A stretch of 63,437 nt of DNA from Tenacibaculum sp. (GTDB taxonomy: Bacteria; Bacteroidota; Bacteroidia; Flavobacteriales; Flavobacteriaceae): positions 1 through 63,437 of the forward strand of contig JAKVCX010000013.1 of NCBI GenBank assembly GCA_022448525.1, given 5' to 3'. Made by a program: the position numbers and the translations under genes. The notes under the pieces were generated by a model. It made no database searches. It was not told where the DNA came from and saw nothing but the letters and a program-made list of their open reading frames with translations. This document shows, piece after piece, positions 33,706 through 42,897 of this stretch (positions are counted from its first letter, which is position 1; each line of letters starts with the position of its first letter).

Positions 33706-34725
33706 ATGAAATTTAATGTAGATACACTTAATACAATTTTAATAATTGTTTCTTTGATACTGGCTTACTTGCTTCCTTTTGAGTTATTTCTTATCTCTTA
33801 TGCAATATTAGGTCCATTACATTATATAACAGAGATAAACTGGATTCAAAATAAAAAGTATTTTGTGAAAGGAAAATATTGGTTGCAGCTTTGTATCCTA
33901 TTCGCTTTAATAGTTGCTGTTCCGGCACTGGTAGATCTTAATATAGTCGAATCTTATCTTTCAGAGGATTTATTAAATATGGTAAATAACGTAAGACCTT
34001 ATTCCAATATGGCAATATTCTTATGTTTAGTAATTGCCTATTCTTTATTATTTATAAAAAAAGTTTATTTGAGAGTTCTTGTTATTTCAATAATGGCAGT
34101 TCTGAGTTTTATTTTGGTGAATGAATCGACATTTAGTTTGGTAGTTGGTATTTTGTTACCAACACTTATACATGTTTACCTATTTACCCTTTTATTCATG
34201 TGGTATGGAACATTAAGGAAGAATTCAAAAGTTGGTAGTTTTAACGTGGTCTTTTTAATGGTTATACCTTTTGTAATTTATTTAATCCCATCTCAAGAAA
34301 GCTGGCGTAAATTGTCTGAATATGTCATAAATACATATGTTGAAAGTAATTTTTACTTATTAAATGTTTATGTTTCTAAACTCATTGGAGCTTCTGACGG
34401 AACAAACTTTAACTTCTCTGATGTGATAACGCGAAAAATTCAATTATTCATCTCTTTCGCATACACCTACCATTATCTCAATTGGTTTTCAAAAACGACA
34501 GTTATTGGATGGCACAAAAATATTAACACAAGGAAATTGATATTTCTATTAGTTATTTGGATCTCTTCGATAGCTTTATATGCATATAATTTCAAATTAG
34601 GACTAATTTTACTATTATTCCTAAGTTTTATGCATGTCTTTCTTGAGTTTCCAATTAATATTATCTCTATTAGAGAGATTTCCAAACATTATTTCGCTAA
34701 ACTGAATAATGTAAAAGAAAATTAA
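33706..34725 (+). CDS. Polytopic membrane protein of unknown function with four intramembrane histidines
   Basis: 339 residues with about eight to nine membrane helices and no signal peptide. Histidines fall in or at the edges of hydrophobic stretches: ISYAILGPLHYITEI, LLPTLIHVYLFTLLF, FAYTYHYLNWFSK and LLFLSFMHVFLEFP, plus GWHK. The first is followed by Glu and the others by aromatic residues. This distribution recalls membrane di-iron or metal oxygenase folds such as the Brp/Blh carotene cleavage family, but the specific Blh motifs are absent and I do not assign it. It begins just 7 bp after the adhesin terminator and converges with the next gene (stops overlap by 4 bp). Confidence 0.7.
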   Translation: MKFNVDTLNTILIIVSLILAYLLPFELFLISYAILGPLHYITEINWIQNKKYFVKGKYWLQLCILFALIVAVPALVDLNIVESYLSEDLLNMVNNVRPYSNMAIFLCLVIAYSLLFIKKVYLRVLVISIMAVLSFILVNESTFSLVVGILLPTLIHVYLFTLLFMWYGTLRKNSKVGSFNVVFLMVIPFVIYLIPSQESWRKLSEYVINTYVESNFYLLNVYVSKLIGASDGTNFNFSDVITRKIQLFISFAYTYHYLNWFSKTTVIGWHKNINTRKLIFLLVIWISSIALYAYNFKLGLILLLFLSFMHVFLEFPINIISIREISKHYFAKLNNVKEN

Positions 34726-36269
34726 TGAGTTTTATCTTTAATTATCTGTGCAACAGGCTTGTTCTCAATCTTGCTTTCTAACCAAGATAAAATGTCTAAA
34801 TAAAGAAATGCTCTTTTTTCGTAAGGATGATGTTCAAAAGCTTTTAATCTTTTATGAATGTTTTGAAATTCCGTTTTAAATTGATGCGGATATAAATCTC
34901 CTAATGATTTAATAGACTCTATAAATATTTTTTGTACTTCTTGAAGATTTTCCATTTTCAATAAAAACTTGTAAGTCTCTTTAAATTGTCTTTCTAAATG
35001 ATAATCCAGTCCACATTCATAATGAGCGATCAAATTTAAAACTCTTGCGAAACATTGTAAATCTTCGCCTACATATAGTTTTTTTGCATCAATAATTTTC
35101 GATAAGTATTCAATACATTTTTTGTTGTTCCCCATTCCGAAATATAAACAAGCAATTTTGTAGTAGAATTGTACGATATGATGTTTGTCCAGTCTGCTAC
35201 TGTAACAATGTATTCGCTCGTTGATTTCTTCAATTAAATATTCACCTTCTTTAAAAGTGCCTTCAATAAAATGTTTATGAAGTTTATTGGCATATAAATA
35301 CTGAAACATTAAAATTTCAGTATTACTATTCAAAGTAATTTTTTCATTGTCAATTTCTTCTTCAAAAGACGATAATTCTTTGATCAATTCATCTTTTTGT
35401 CGAGTAAAAAACAATGATTCCAAGAGATAGTTTTTCCCTTTTAAGTAGAAAACAGGATTGATAAGTTTCATTTTAGGATACGCATCAAATAGAGTATTCC
35501 ATTTACTTGCATATTTATATCCATTTAAAAAATCTTGGGTTAAAAAACAGCGCCAAAGATGAGCTTTGTACAACCAAAGTTTTTCTCTAAATCCTAATTT
35601 GTGATAATCGAATTCAGGAAGTCGTGCATTGAAATAATCGTTTATTTTTTTTAATTCTTCATCATTACGTGCATATCCAGTTTTTAATAAAATCCCATAA
35701 AGTTGAAGAGACAGGTTTGACAGTTTACTTGTAATTACATTTTGTTGACTTAAATCTTTTGCTTGAATCGTAAGTTCATCAGCTCTTGTATCTATACTTC
35801 TTGTGATGTATTGACTTTCAATGATTTTCTCAAGTTCAACAATTTCGTAAGCAATGTTTTTCTCTTCATTATCAATTGCCATGGTTTTGGCTTTATCTAA
35901 GAGTTTTAAACTTTGCTTGTATAATCCTTTCTGGTATAAAACTGTAGCAAAATCTAATTGTTCACGAATTTGAACTCTAATATTTTTATGAGCTGGATTC
36001 ATTCTTAAACTTGTAAGAATTTGCTTATATAAATGTGCTTTTAAGTTTGAAAGTTGTTGTTTACTTACAATTCCACTTTGAATAATAGCTTTCTCGTCAT
36101 ACTTTTTTTGTTTTTCAAGAAATTTAAAAAGAGCATAAAATTTAGCTTCATTATTTCCAACCAATCTACCAACATATAAGTTAAACTGTCTTTTTTCAGA
36201 CTTAGTTAATGACTGAATAAGTGCGAATAAAGTATCTTGAATTTGATTAGCTCTTGTAAAATTATTCAT
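34722..36269 (-). CDS. Helical-repeat protein, conserved, unknown function
   Basis: 515 residues, without signal peptide or membrane helices, almost entirely alpha-helical. TPR-like units are visible, e.g. KGLYKQSLKLLDKAKTMAID and YFGMGNNKKCIEYLSKIIDA. The N-terminus (LIQSLTKSEKRQFNLYVGRL) looks like a short separate helical module, typical of a family found across Bacteroidota that is probably cytosolic and scaffold-like. No enzyme motif is seen. It is transcribed away from the leu operon, with 133 bp between the two starts. Confidence 0.7.
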   Translation of the reverse strand: MNNFTRANQIQDTLFALIQSLTKSEKRQFNLYVGRLVGNNEAKFYALFKFLEKQKKYDEKAIIQSGIVSKQQLSNLKAHLYKQILTSLRMNPAHKNIRVQIREQLDFATVLYQKGLYKQSLKLLDKAKTMAIDNEEKNIAYEIVELEKIIESQYITRSIDTRADELTIQAKDLSQQNVITSKLSNLSLQLYGILLKTGYARNDEELKKINDYFNARLPEFDYHKLGFREKLWLYKAHLWRCFLTQDFLNGYKYASKWNTLFDAYPKMKLINPVFYLKGKNYLLESLFFTRQKDELIKELSSFEEEIDNEKITLNSNTEILMFQYLYANKLHKHFIEGTFKEGEYLIEEINERIHCYSSRLDKHHIVQFYYKIACLYFGMGNNKKCIEYLSKIIDAKKLYVGEDLQCFARVLNLIAHYECGLDYHLERQFKETYKFLLKMENLQEVQKIFIESIKSLGDLYPHQFKTEFQNIHKRLKAFEHHPYEKRAFLYLDILSWLESKIENKPVAQIIKDKTH

Positions 36270-36402
36270 TCTAAATAGTTGTAAATCAGTTTCTTGTAAA
36301 TATTTTTAATAGGTTTAGGTGTCGTAAATACAACTTGGAGAATTAAGATTTCTCTAGGCCCAATATATACATTTGATATAGATAACAACAACTATTTGAA
36401 AA

Positions 36403-37578
36403 ATGAAAGACAATAAAGTCCAAATTTTTGATACAACATTAAGAGATGGTGAACAGGTACCAGGTTGTAAATTAGATACTCAACAAAAGCTAGAAATTGC
36501 CGCTCGATTGGATACTTTAGGTGTAGATATTATTGAAGCTGGTTTTCCGGTTTCTAGTCCTGGTGATTTTAACTCGGTAACTGAAATTGCTAAGTTGGTG
36601 AAAAACGCAACTGTTTGTGGTTTAACTAGAGCGGTTCAGAAAGATATTGAAGTTGCCGCCGACGCTTTGAAACATGCGGTAAAGCCCAGAATTCATACAG
36701 GAATAGGAACAAGTGATTCTCATATAAAACATAAATTCAAAAGTACACAGTCGGAGGTTATTGAGCGTGCTAAAAAAGCTGTTTCTTATGCTAAAAATTT
36801 TGTAGATGATGTTGAATTTTATGCCGAAGATGCAGGTAGAACTGATAATGCATTCTTAGCAAAAGTATGCGAAGAAGTAATTAAATCAGGAGCAACAGTA
36901 TTAAATATACCTGACACAACTGGTTATTGCTTACCTAGTGAATATGGAGAAAAAATAAAGTATTTAAGGGATAATGTAAAAGGAATAGAAAATGTAATTC
37001 TTTCTTGTCATTGTCACAATGATTTAGGTTTAGCAACCGCGAATTCTATCGCTGGAGTTGTAAATGGAGCACGACAAATTGAATGTACCATCAACGGAAT
37101 TGGAGAGCGTGCAGGAAATACCGCTTTAGAAGAAGTCGTCATGATTTTAAGACAACATCCGTATTTAGACTTACATACAGATATAAATACGCAACTTTTA
37201 TACGATACAAGTTTAATGGTTCGTGAAAAAATGGGAATGCCAGTTCAGCCGAACAAAGCAATAGTTGGGGCAAATGCTTTTGCTCATAGTTCTGGTATTC
37301 ATCAAGATGGAGTAATTAAAAATAGAAGTACCTATGAAATTATTAATCCAGAAGAGGTTGGTGTAACAGAAAGTGCAATCGTATTAACAGCAAGAAGCGG
37401 TAGAGCTGCTTTGGCTTATCGAGCGAAGAAAATTGGTTACGAATTAACTAAGGTTCAGTTAGATAAAGCATATCAAACTTTTTTACAATTTGCAGATAGA
37501 CAAAAAGAAGTAATCGACGAAGATATTCACGCGATTATGAAACAAATCAATAAAATATCAAAAATAGCCATAGCATAA
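36403..37578 (+). CDS. leuA: 2-isopropylmalate synthase, short form without regulatory domain
   Basis: LeuA condenses 2-oxoisovalerate with acetyl-CoA, the first step of leucine synthesis. The TIM-barrel domain is complete: [17 protein letters not shown] at the start, the metal-binding [13 protein letters not shown] and [14 protein letters not shown], then the helical subdomain [18 protein letters not shown]. At 391 residues it lacks the ~120-residue C-terminal allosteric LeuA domain of the long (E. coli, ~520) enzymes, so leucine feedback of the usual kind is not expected. Homocitrate or citramalate synthase are related, but the leuCDB context settles the role. The next gene starts at the base of the stop codon. 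Confidence 0.94.
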   Translation: MKDNKVQIFDTTLRDGEQVPGCKLDTQQKLEIAARLDTLGVDIIEAGFPVSSPGDFNSVTEIAKLVKNATVCGLTRAVQKDIEVAADALKHAVKPRIHTGIGTSDSHIKHKFKSTQSEVIERAKKAVSYAKNFVDDVEFYAEDAGRTDNAFLAKVCEEVIKSGATVLNIPDTTGYCLPSEYGEKIKYLRDNVKGIENVILSCHCHNDLGLATANSIAGVVNGARQIECTINGIGERAGNTALEEVVMILRQHPYLDLHTDINTQLLYDTSLMVREKMGMPVQPNKAIVGANAFAHSSGIHQDGVIKNRSTYEIINPEEVGVTESAIVLTARSGRAALAYRAKKIGYELTKVQLDKAYQTFLQFADRQKEVIDEDIHAIMKQINKISKIAIA

Positions 37579-38960
37579 TGGGAAAAACATTATTTGATAA
37601 AGTATGGGATGCTCATGTGGTCGATTCAATTGATAATGGACCACAAATATTATATATAGATAAACACTTAATACACGAAGTTACAAGTCCTCAGGCTTTT
37701 AATGAATTGAAAGAGAGAGGGATTTCTGTTGCTCGTCCAGATAAGATAGTTGCGACAGCCGATCATAATACGCCAACTGTAAATCAGCATTTACCAGTTA
37801 AAGATGAATTATCTAGAAATCAGCTTCAACAGTTAGAGAAGAATTGTAAAGAAAATGATATTACATTGTATGGTTTAGGTCATAAATACAATGGAATTGT
37901 TCATGTAATGGCTCCAGAATTGGGAATTACACAACCTGGAATGACAATGGTTTGTGGTGATAGTCATACATCAACTCATGGAGCTTTTGGTGCAATTGCT
38001 TTCGGAATAGGAACAAGTCAAGTTGCTCAGGTATTTGCCAGTCAGTGTTTATTAATGCAAAAGCCTAAAAGTTTACGTGTAAATGTAAATGGAAAGTTGA
38101 AAAAAGGAGTACTTCCTAAAGATGTGATTTTATACATTATTTCAAAGTTAGGTACAAATTCGGGAACAGGATATTTCTGTGAATATGCAGGAAATGTTTT
38201 TGAAGAAATGTCTATGGAAGGAAGAATGACAGTTTGTAATATGAGTATAGAAATGGGAGCGAGAGGAGGAATGATTGCACCAGATCAAACTACATTCGAT
38301 TATGTGAAAGGAAGAAAGTTTGCTCCTACAGGAGAAAAGTTACGAGATAAAATTGCATACTGGAAATCTCTTAAAACGGATGAAGATGCTGTTTTTGATC
38401 AAGAATATTCGTTTGATGCTGAAGATATTGAGCCAATGGTAACTTATGGAACAAATCCAGGAATGGGAATTAAGATTTCAGGTAAAATTCCAGAGAGTAA
38501 CGATAAGTCTTTTGAGAAATCATTAGCCTATATGAATTTTTCTAAAGGAGAAAGTTTAGTAGGTAAACCAATCAATTATGTTTTTATAGGAAGTTGTACA
38601 AATTCTCGAATAGAAGATTTTCAAGTAGCTGCGGATTATGTAAAAGGTAAGCAGAAAGCTGCTAATGTAAATGCTTGGTTAGTTCCAGGATCACAGCAAG
38701 TAGCAAAACAAATAAAAGAAGCTGGTTTACAAGAAATTTTTGAGAGTGCTGGTTTCGAATTAAGACAACCTGGCTGTTCTGCTTGTTTGGCGATGAATGA
38801 TGATAAGATTCCAGAAGGTGAATATTGTGTTTCTACTTCAAATAGAAATTTTGAAGGAAGACAAGGACAAGGTGCTCGAACCATTTTGGCAAGTCCGCTT
38901 GTAGCTGCCGCAACAGCAATAGAAGGTCAAATTATAGATGTAACAAAACACTTAAGCTAA
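37578..38960 (+). CDS. leuC: 3-isopropylmalate dehydratase large subunit
   Basis: 460 residues; with LeuD forms the aconitase-like isomerase turning 2- into 3-isopropylmalate. Cysteines for the 4Fe-4S cluster lie in [13 protein letters not shown] and [19 protein letters not shown], and the N-terminal [16 protein letters not shown] and [20 protein letters not shown] are typical. It overlaps leuA by one base and leuD by one base, so the three are translationally coupled. Confidence 0.97.
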   Translation: MGKTLFDKVWDAHVVDSIDNGPQILYIDKHLIHEVTSPQAFNELKERGISVARPDKIVATADHNTPTVNQHLPVKDELSRNQLQQLEKNCKENDITLYGLGHKYNGIVHVMAPELGITQPGMTMVCGDSHTSTHGAFGAIAFGIGTSQVAQVFASQCLLMQKPKSLRVNVNGKLKKGVLPKDVILYIISKLGTNSGTGYFCEYAGNVFEEMSMEGRMTVCNMSIEMGARGGMIAPDQTTFDYVKGRKFAPTGEKLRDKIAYWKSLKTDEDAVFDQEYSFDAEDIEPMVTYGTNPGMGIKISGKIPESNDKSFEKSLAYMNFSKGESLVGKPINYVFIGSCTNSRIEDFQVAADYVKGKQKAANVNAWLVPGSQQVAKQIKEAGLQEIFESAGFELRQPGCSACLAMNDDKIPEGEYCVSTSNRNFEGRQGQGARTILASPLVAAATAIEGQIIDVTKHLS

Positions 38961-39544
38961 TGGAAAAGTTTGTAAGATTAATTGATACGGCTATTCCGTT
39001 ATCTATTTCAAATGTTGATACAGATCAAATTATACCAGCTCGATTTTTAAAAGCAACGGATAAAAATGGTTTTGGAGATAATTTATTTAGAGATTGGAGA
39101 TTTAAAAAAGATGGCTCAGTAAATCATAAGTTTGTTTTAAATCATCCGGAATACAAAGGAACAATTCTTATTGCAGGAGATAACTTTGGTTGTGGTTCTA
39201 GTAGAGAACACGCTGCTTGGGCGTTAGTCGGCTATGGCTTTAAAGTTGTAATCAGTAGTTTTTTTGCGGATATCTTTAAAGGGAATGCTTTAAATAATGG
39301 TTTGTTACCAGTTCAAGTTTCAGAGAAATATGTAAACTTTTTATTAAAAGAAGTTGAGGAAAATCCTCATACTGCAATTGAAATTTGTCTCGAAAATCAA
39401 GAAATTAGAGTTCAAGGAAGTCATTGTTCAGAAAAGTTTGACATTGATCCATATAAAAAATTATGCTTATTGAATGGTTATGATGATATCGACTTTCTAT
39501 TAAGCAAAAAAGAAAAAATTAAAAAGTACGAAGCCTCTTTATAA
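38960..39544 (+). CDS. leuD: 3-isopropylmalate dehydratase small subunit
   Basis: 194 residues, normal for LeuD. The swivel domain shows [16 protein letters not shown] and [20 protein letters not shown], which close the active site of LeuC. Expressed with leuC by a one-base overlap; leuB follows 8 bp downstream. Confidence 0.97.
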   Translation: MEKFVRLIDTAIPLSISNVDTDQIIPARFLKATDKNGFGDNLFRDWRFKKDGSVNHKFVLNHPEYKGTILIAGDNFGCGSSREHAAWALVGYGFKVVISSFFADIFKGNALNNGLLPVQVSEKYVNFLLKEVEENPHTAIEICLENQEIRVQGSHCSEKFDIDPYKKLCLLNGYDDIDFLLSKKEKIKKYEASL

Positions 39545-39552
39545 AATTAATT

Positions 39553-40668
39553 ATGAAATTTAATATAACTGTAATCCCTGGAGATGGAATTGGTCCTGAA
39601 GTTACGGAACAATCTATAAAAGTATTAGAAGCAATTTCCGAAGTATACGATCATACATTTAAATATGAAAAGGTTTTAATGGGAGCCTGCGCTATTGATG
39701 AAACAGGAAACCCTTTACCAAATGAAACGTTAGCTTCTTGTAAAAAAAGTGATGCAATCTTGTTTGGTGCTATTGGAGATCCAAAATATGATAATGATCC
39801 AACAGCAAAAGTTCGTCCAGAGCAAGGTCTTTTAAAGCTGCGTAAGGAATTAGGTCTTTATTGTAATGTTCGTCCAGTTACTGCTTATGATTCCTTGTTG
39901 AAGAACTCTCCGTTAAAAGAAGATATTATTAAGAATACTGATATTACAATTTATCGAGAGTTAACAGGTGGAATTTATTTCGGTATTAAAGAAATAAGTG
40001 ATGATGGACAAATCGCTTTTGATGGTTGTTCTTATTCCGTTGAAGAAATTGAAAGAATGGGGCATTTAGCATTTAAAGCTGCTCAAAATAGAAGAAAAAA
40101 ACTAACTTTAGTAGATAAAGCAAATGTTTTAGAAACTTCTAGATTGTGGAGAAAAACAATTACCAAACTTGCTGAACAATATAAAGATGTTGAGGTGGAC
40201 AATATGTTTGTTGATAATGCCGCAATGCAATTAATTTTAAATCCTAAACAGTTCGATGTAATTCTTACTGAAAACTTATTCGGAGATATTTTATCAGATG
40301 AAGCAAGTGTAATTGGTGGTTCAATTGGTTTATTAGCTTCGGCCTCTATTGGCGATAAAAATGCGCTTTTCGAACCAATTCATGGATCGTATCCACAAGC
40401 AAAAGGAAAAGATATAGCAAATCCTTTAGCCTCAATTTTATCTGCTGCAATGCTTTTAAATCATTTGGGATTAAATAGTGAAGCTTCGGTAATAGAAAAC
40501 GCTGTTCAAAAATCTTTAGAATTAGGAATTACAACTCAAGATATTAATAAAGAAAATAGTTTTAGTACTTCGAAAGTGGGTGATTTTATTGTTGACTACA
40601 TCCATAATCAAGAAGATAGTAATATAAACTTTAAAAATGTCCATATGGGACAGAGTACAATAATTTAG
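39553..40668 (+). CDS. leuB: 3-isopropylmalate dehydrogenase
   Basis: 371 residues. Oxidative decarboxylation of 3-isopropylmalate with NAD. Motifs include the N-terminal VIPGDGIGPEV, the substrate arginines in AKVRPEQGLLKLRKELGLYC, the Tyr in IYRELTGGIYFG, and the metal/NAD region NLFGDILSDEASVIGGSIGL with EPIHGSYPQAKGKDIANP. Last gene of leuACDB, ended by a terminator. Confidence 0.97.
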   Translation: MKFNITVIPGDGIGPEVTEQSIKVLEAISEVYDHTFKYEKVLMGACAIDETGNPLPNETLASCKKSDAILFGAIGDPKYDNDPTAKVRPEQGLLKLRKELGLYCNVRPVTAYDSLLKNSPLKEDIIKNTDITIYRELTGGIYFGIKEISDDGQIAFDGCSYSVEEIERMGHLAFKAAQNRRKKLTLVDKANVLETSRLWRKTITKLAEQYKDVEVDNMFVDNAAMQLILNPKQFDVILTENLFGDILSDEASVIGGSIGLLASASIGDKNALFEPIHGSYPQAKGKDIANPLASILSAAMLLNHLGLNSEASVIENAVQKSLELGITTQDINKENSFSTSKVGDFIVDYIHNQEDSNINFKNVHMGQSTII

Positions 40669-40686
40669 TTGATTTTGTATTTGAAG

Positions 40687-40717
40687 AAAGGGCACTCATT
40701 TTGAGTGTCTTTTTTTT
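40687..40717 (+). terminator. Terminator of leuACDB
   Basis: GGCACTCA pairs with TGAGTGTC (one G-U), followed by eight T residues. Confidence 0.85.
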
Positions 40718-40996
40718 GTTGTGAAATATTCATTAAAAACCTATTTAAATTACGTATTATTCAGTAAAAATGTTATCCAGATTGTTTTTAATTAGTAATT
40801 CGTGGTGTTTTTGAATTTTTTTTCAATAAAATGTATTTTTATTTGATTCGTAATTTAAGTACTCCATTTTAAGTATTTAGTAATTACAATATCAATATTA
40901 AACATCAATTTATCATATTACGATTTTTTGGTGTTTTTTTTTAACTCGCTACTTTTTTTTTACAACGTTTTCGTTTGTTTTACAGGGTGTTAGTTT
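40718..40996. other. Intergenic A/T-rich stretch before the PII gene
   Basis: About 280 bp, very T-rich, with no open frame or conserved structure that I can see. It could hold regulator sites for the PII-amtB promoter, but none is recognisable by eye. Confidence 0.4.
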
Positions 40997-41026
40997 TTGA
41001 TTTTTCCTTTTTAGCCTATAAATTTG
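40997..41026 (+). promoter_or_regulatory. Promoter of the PII-amtB unit
   Basis: TTG, a 19-bp spacer and TAAATTTG match the flavobacterial consensus exactly. The implied start gives a ~95-nt leader. Confidence 0.65.
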
Positions 41027-41072
41027 GAAGTCATCGAAGCAGTAGGTTTCGGCACAATATCACTAAAATTAT

Positions 41073-41114
41073 GTAAGTTTTTTTAAAAATGATTCGTCAT
41101 GAAATTTTACTTAC
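41073..41114 (+). promoter_or_regulatory. Stem-loop in the PII leader
   Basis: GTAAGT (41073) and ACTTAC (41109) close a structure whose centre is ATGA-TTCG-TCAT, ending 16 bp before the ATG. No T-run follows, so it is not a terminator; it may affect translation or stability. Confidence 0.35.
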
Positions 41115-41129
41115 AAACCAATTATTACA

Positions 41130-41468
41130 ATGAAAAAAATAGAAGCAATTATTAGAAAGTCAAAATTTCTAGAAGTAAAAGAAGCACTTCACGAAGTTGG
41201 GGTTAATTTTTTCTCTTATTGGGATGTTACCGGTTTAGGTAATGAGAAAAAAGGTCACGTATATAGAGGAGTTTCATATAGTACGAGTGACATCCAGAGA
41301 AGGTATTTATCAATTGTAGTAAATGACGATTTTGAAGAAATTACAATTAAAACAATTCTTAAAGCAGCTTCTACTGGAAAAGTTGGAGATGGTAAGATTT
41401 TCGTAAGTGATATAAAAACAGCTTACAGAATCAGAACTGGAGAAGAAGGAGGAAGTACACTTAATTAA
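41130..41468 (+). CDS. P-II family nitrogen regulator
   Basis: 112 residues, the normal size for GlnB/GlnK. The start MKKIEAIIRKSKFLEVKEAL and the closing TGKVGDGKIFVSDIKTAYRI are family signatures. The T-loop reads NEKKGHVYRGVSYSTSDIQR with a tyrosine at the usual modification position, although the residues around it differ from the proteobacterial RGAEY context. Sitting 11 bp upstream of the ammonium channel gene, it most likely plays the GlnK role: sensing 2-oxoglutarate and ATP/ADP and plugging the channel when ammonium is ample. Confidence 0.93.
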   Translation: MKKIEAIIRKSKFLEVKEALHEVGVNFFSYWDVTGLGNEKKGHVYRGVSYSTSDIQRRYLSIVVNDDFEEITIKTILKAASTGKVGDGKIFVSDIKTAYRIRTGEEGGSTLN

Positions 41469-41479
41469 TATTTAATACT

Positions 41480-42718
41480 ATGGAACAATTAACAACAAAT
41501 AACGTTTGGATGATGATTTGTACAGCCTTAGTGTTTTTTATGCATTTAGGTTTTGCTTTTCTAGAAATTGGTTTAACAAGACAGAAGAATACATTAAATA
41601 TTCTTTTTAAAAATATATTTATCATTACCAGTGGTTTATTAATGTATGCCGCATTCGGATTCAATTTAATGTATCCTGGCTTTGCGGAAGATGCAATGGG
41701 AGTTTTTGCATTTGCAGGTTTTGGATTAGAGGCACCAATGGTTAATGAAGCTTTAGATCTATCATATAATTCTGGCTACACATATTGGACAGATTTCTTA
41801 TTTCAAGGAATGTTTGCGGCCACGGCGGCTACAATAGTTTCGGGAGCTGTGGCAGAAAGAATCAAGATATTACCTTTCATGATTTTTACTGTTTTCTATG
41901 TTGGTTTTGTATATCCAATAGCAGGTTCTTGGAAATGGGGAGAAGGTTTTCTTCACACAATGGAGACTCCTTTTTATGATTTCGCAGGATCAACACTAGT
42001 TCATTCTGTTGGTGGTTGGGCTGCTTTAGTAGCAGTTTGGTTACTAGGCCCAAGAATTGGAAAATTCAGAAATGGAAAACCACAGGCAATTCCAGGTCAC
42101 AATATTCCTTTAGCAACAGCAGGTGTTTTAATTCTTTGGTTGGGATGGTTTGGATTTAATGGAGGTTCAGTATTATCGGCTGATCCTGCAGGAACTTCAC
42201 TTACATTGGTAACAACGTGTTTAGCAGCAGCCGCAGGAGGTGTTTTTTCAGCAATTGTTTCAACCATCATGTACAAAAATTTAGACTTAACAATGTTCCT
42301 AAATGGGATTTTAGGAGGATTAGTAGCTATAACGGCTGGAGCAGATGTAATGAGTCCTATGGATGCTATTATTGTAGGAAGTATAGGTGGTGTTCTTATT
42401 GTTTTAGCAATAAGTCTAGTTGATAAATTAAAATTAGATGATCCAGTTGGTGCTATTGCCGTTCATTTAGTATGTGGTATTTGGGGAACTTTAGCTGTTG
42501 GACTTTTCGGAAATTTAGCTAGTGGAGCACAGTTTTTAAGTCAATTAATTGGAGTAGGAACGTATGCTGTTTTCTGCGTGTCAACTGCATTTATAATAAT
42601 ATTTACACTTAAGAAAACAATGGGTATAAGAGTTTCTGAGAAGGAGGAGATAGAAGGATTAGATACTCATGAGCATGGAATGGCAGCTTATGCCGATTTT
42701 AGATTGAACGAACACTAG
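41480..42718 (+). CDS. amtB: Ammonium transporter, Amt family
   Basis: 412 residues, about eleven membrane helices. The family signature DFAGSTLVHSVGGWAALV holds the first pore histidine; the second is in DPVGAIAVHLVCGIWG. Phe-gate and Trp positions lie in GYTYWTDFLFQGMFAATAAT. There is no long N-terminal signal as in E. coli AmtB. It forms a unit with the PII gene; AmtB and PII together regulate ammonium entry. Confidence 0.97.
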   Translation: MEQLTTNNVWMMICTALVFFMHLGFAFLEIGLTRQKNTLNILFKNIFIITSGLLMYAAFGFNLMYPGFAEDAMGVFAFAGFGLEAPMVNEALDLSYNSGYTYWTDFLFQGMFAATAATIVSGAVAERIKILPFMIFTVFYVGFVYPIAGSWKWGEGFLHTMETPFYDFAGSTLVHSVGGWAALVAVWLLGPRIGKFRNGKPQAIPGHNIPLATAGVLILWLGWFGFNGGSVLSADPAGTSLTLVTTCLAAAAGGVFSAIVSTIMYKNLDLTMFLNGILGGLVAITAGADVMSPMDAIIVGSIGGVLIVLAISLVDKLKLDDPVGAIAVHLVCGIWGTLAVGLFGNLASGAQFLSQLIGVGTYAVFCVSTAFIIIFTLKKTMGIRVSEKEEIEGLDTHEHGMAAYADFRLNEH

Positions 42719-42897
42719 ATACGTGATCTAATTTGTCTTTAAGAGTTTCTTTATGAAGCTTTCGTGATTTTGATAAACGTTTTACAACTGGCTTTAGTTG
42801 TTGTAGAATGTTATACTACACTTTTTTACAATTTTAAAAGAAAACATTTGATTCAATGGTTTGAATTTGAGTGTTTTTGAAAAGAAATATTACTATT

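Noticed and set aside
36270..36402. Search for a leucine leader peptide upstream of leuA
   Set aside because: No Leu-rich frame and no terminator hairpin; only a weak GAGAA/TTCTC pairing is present.
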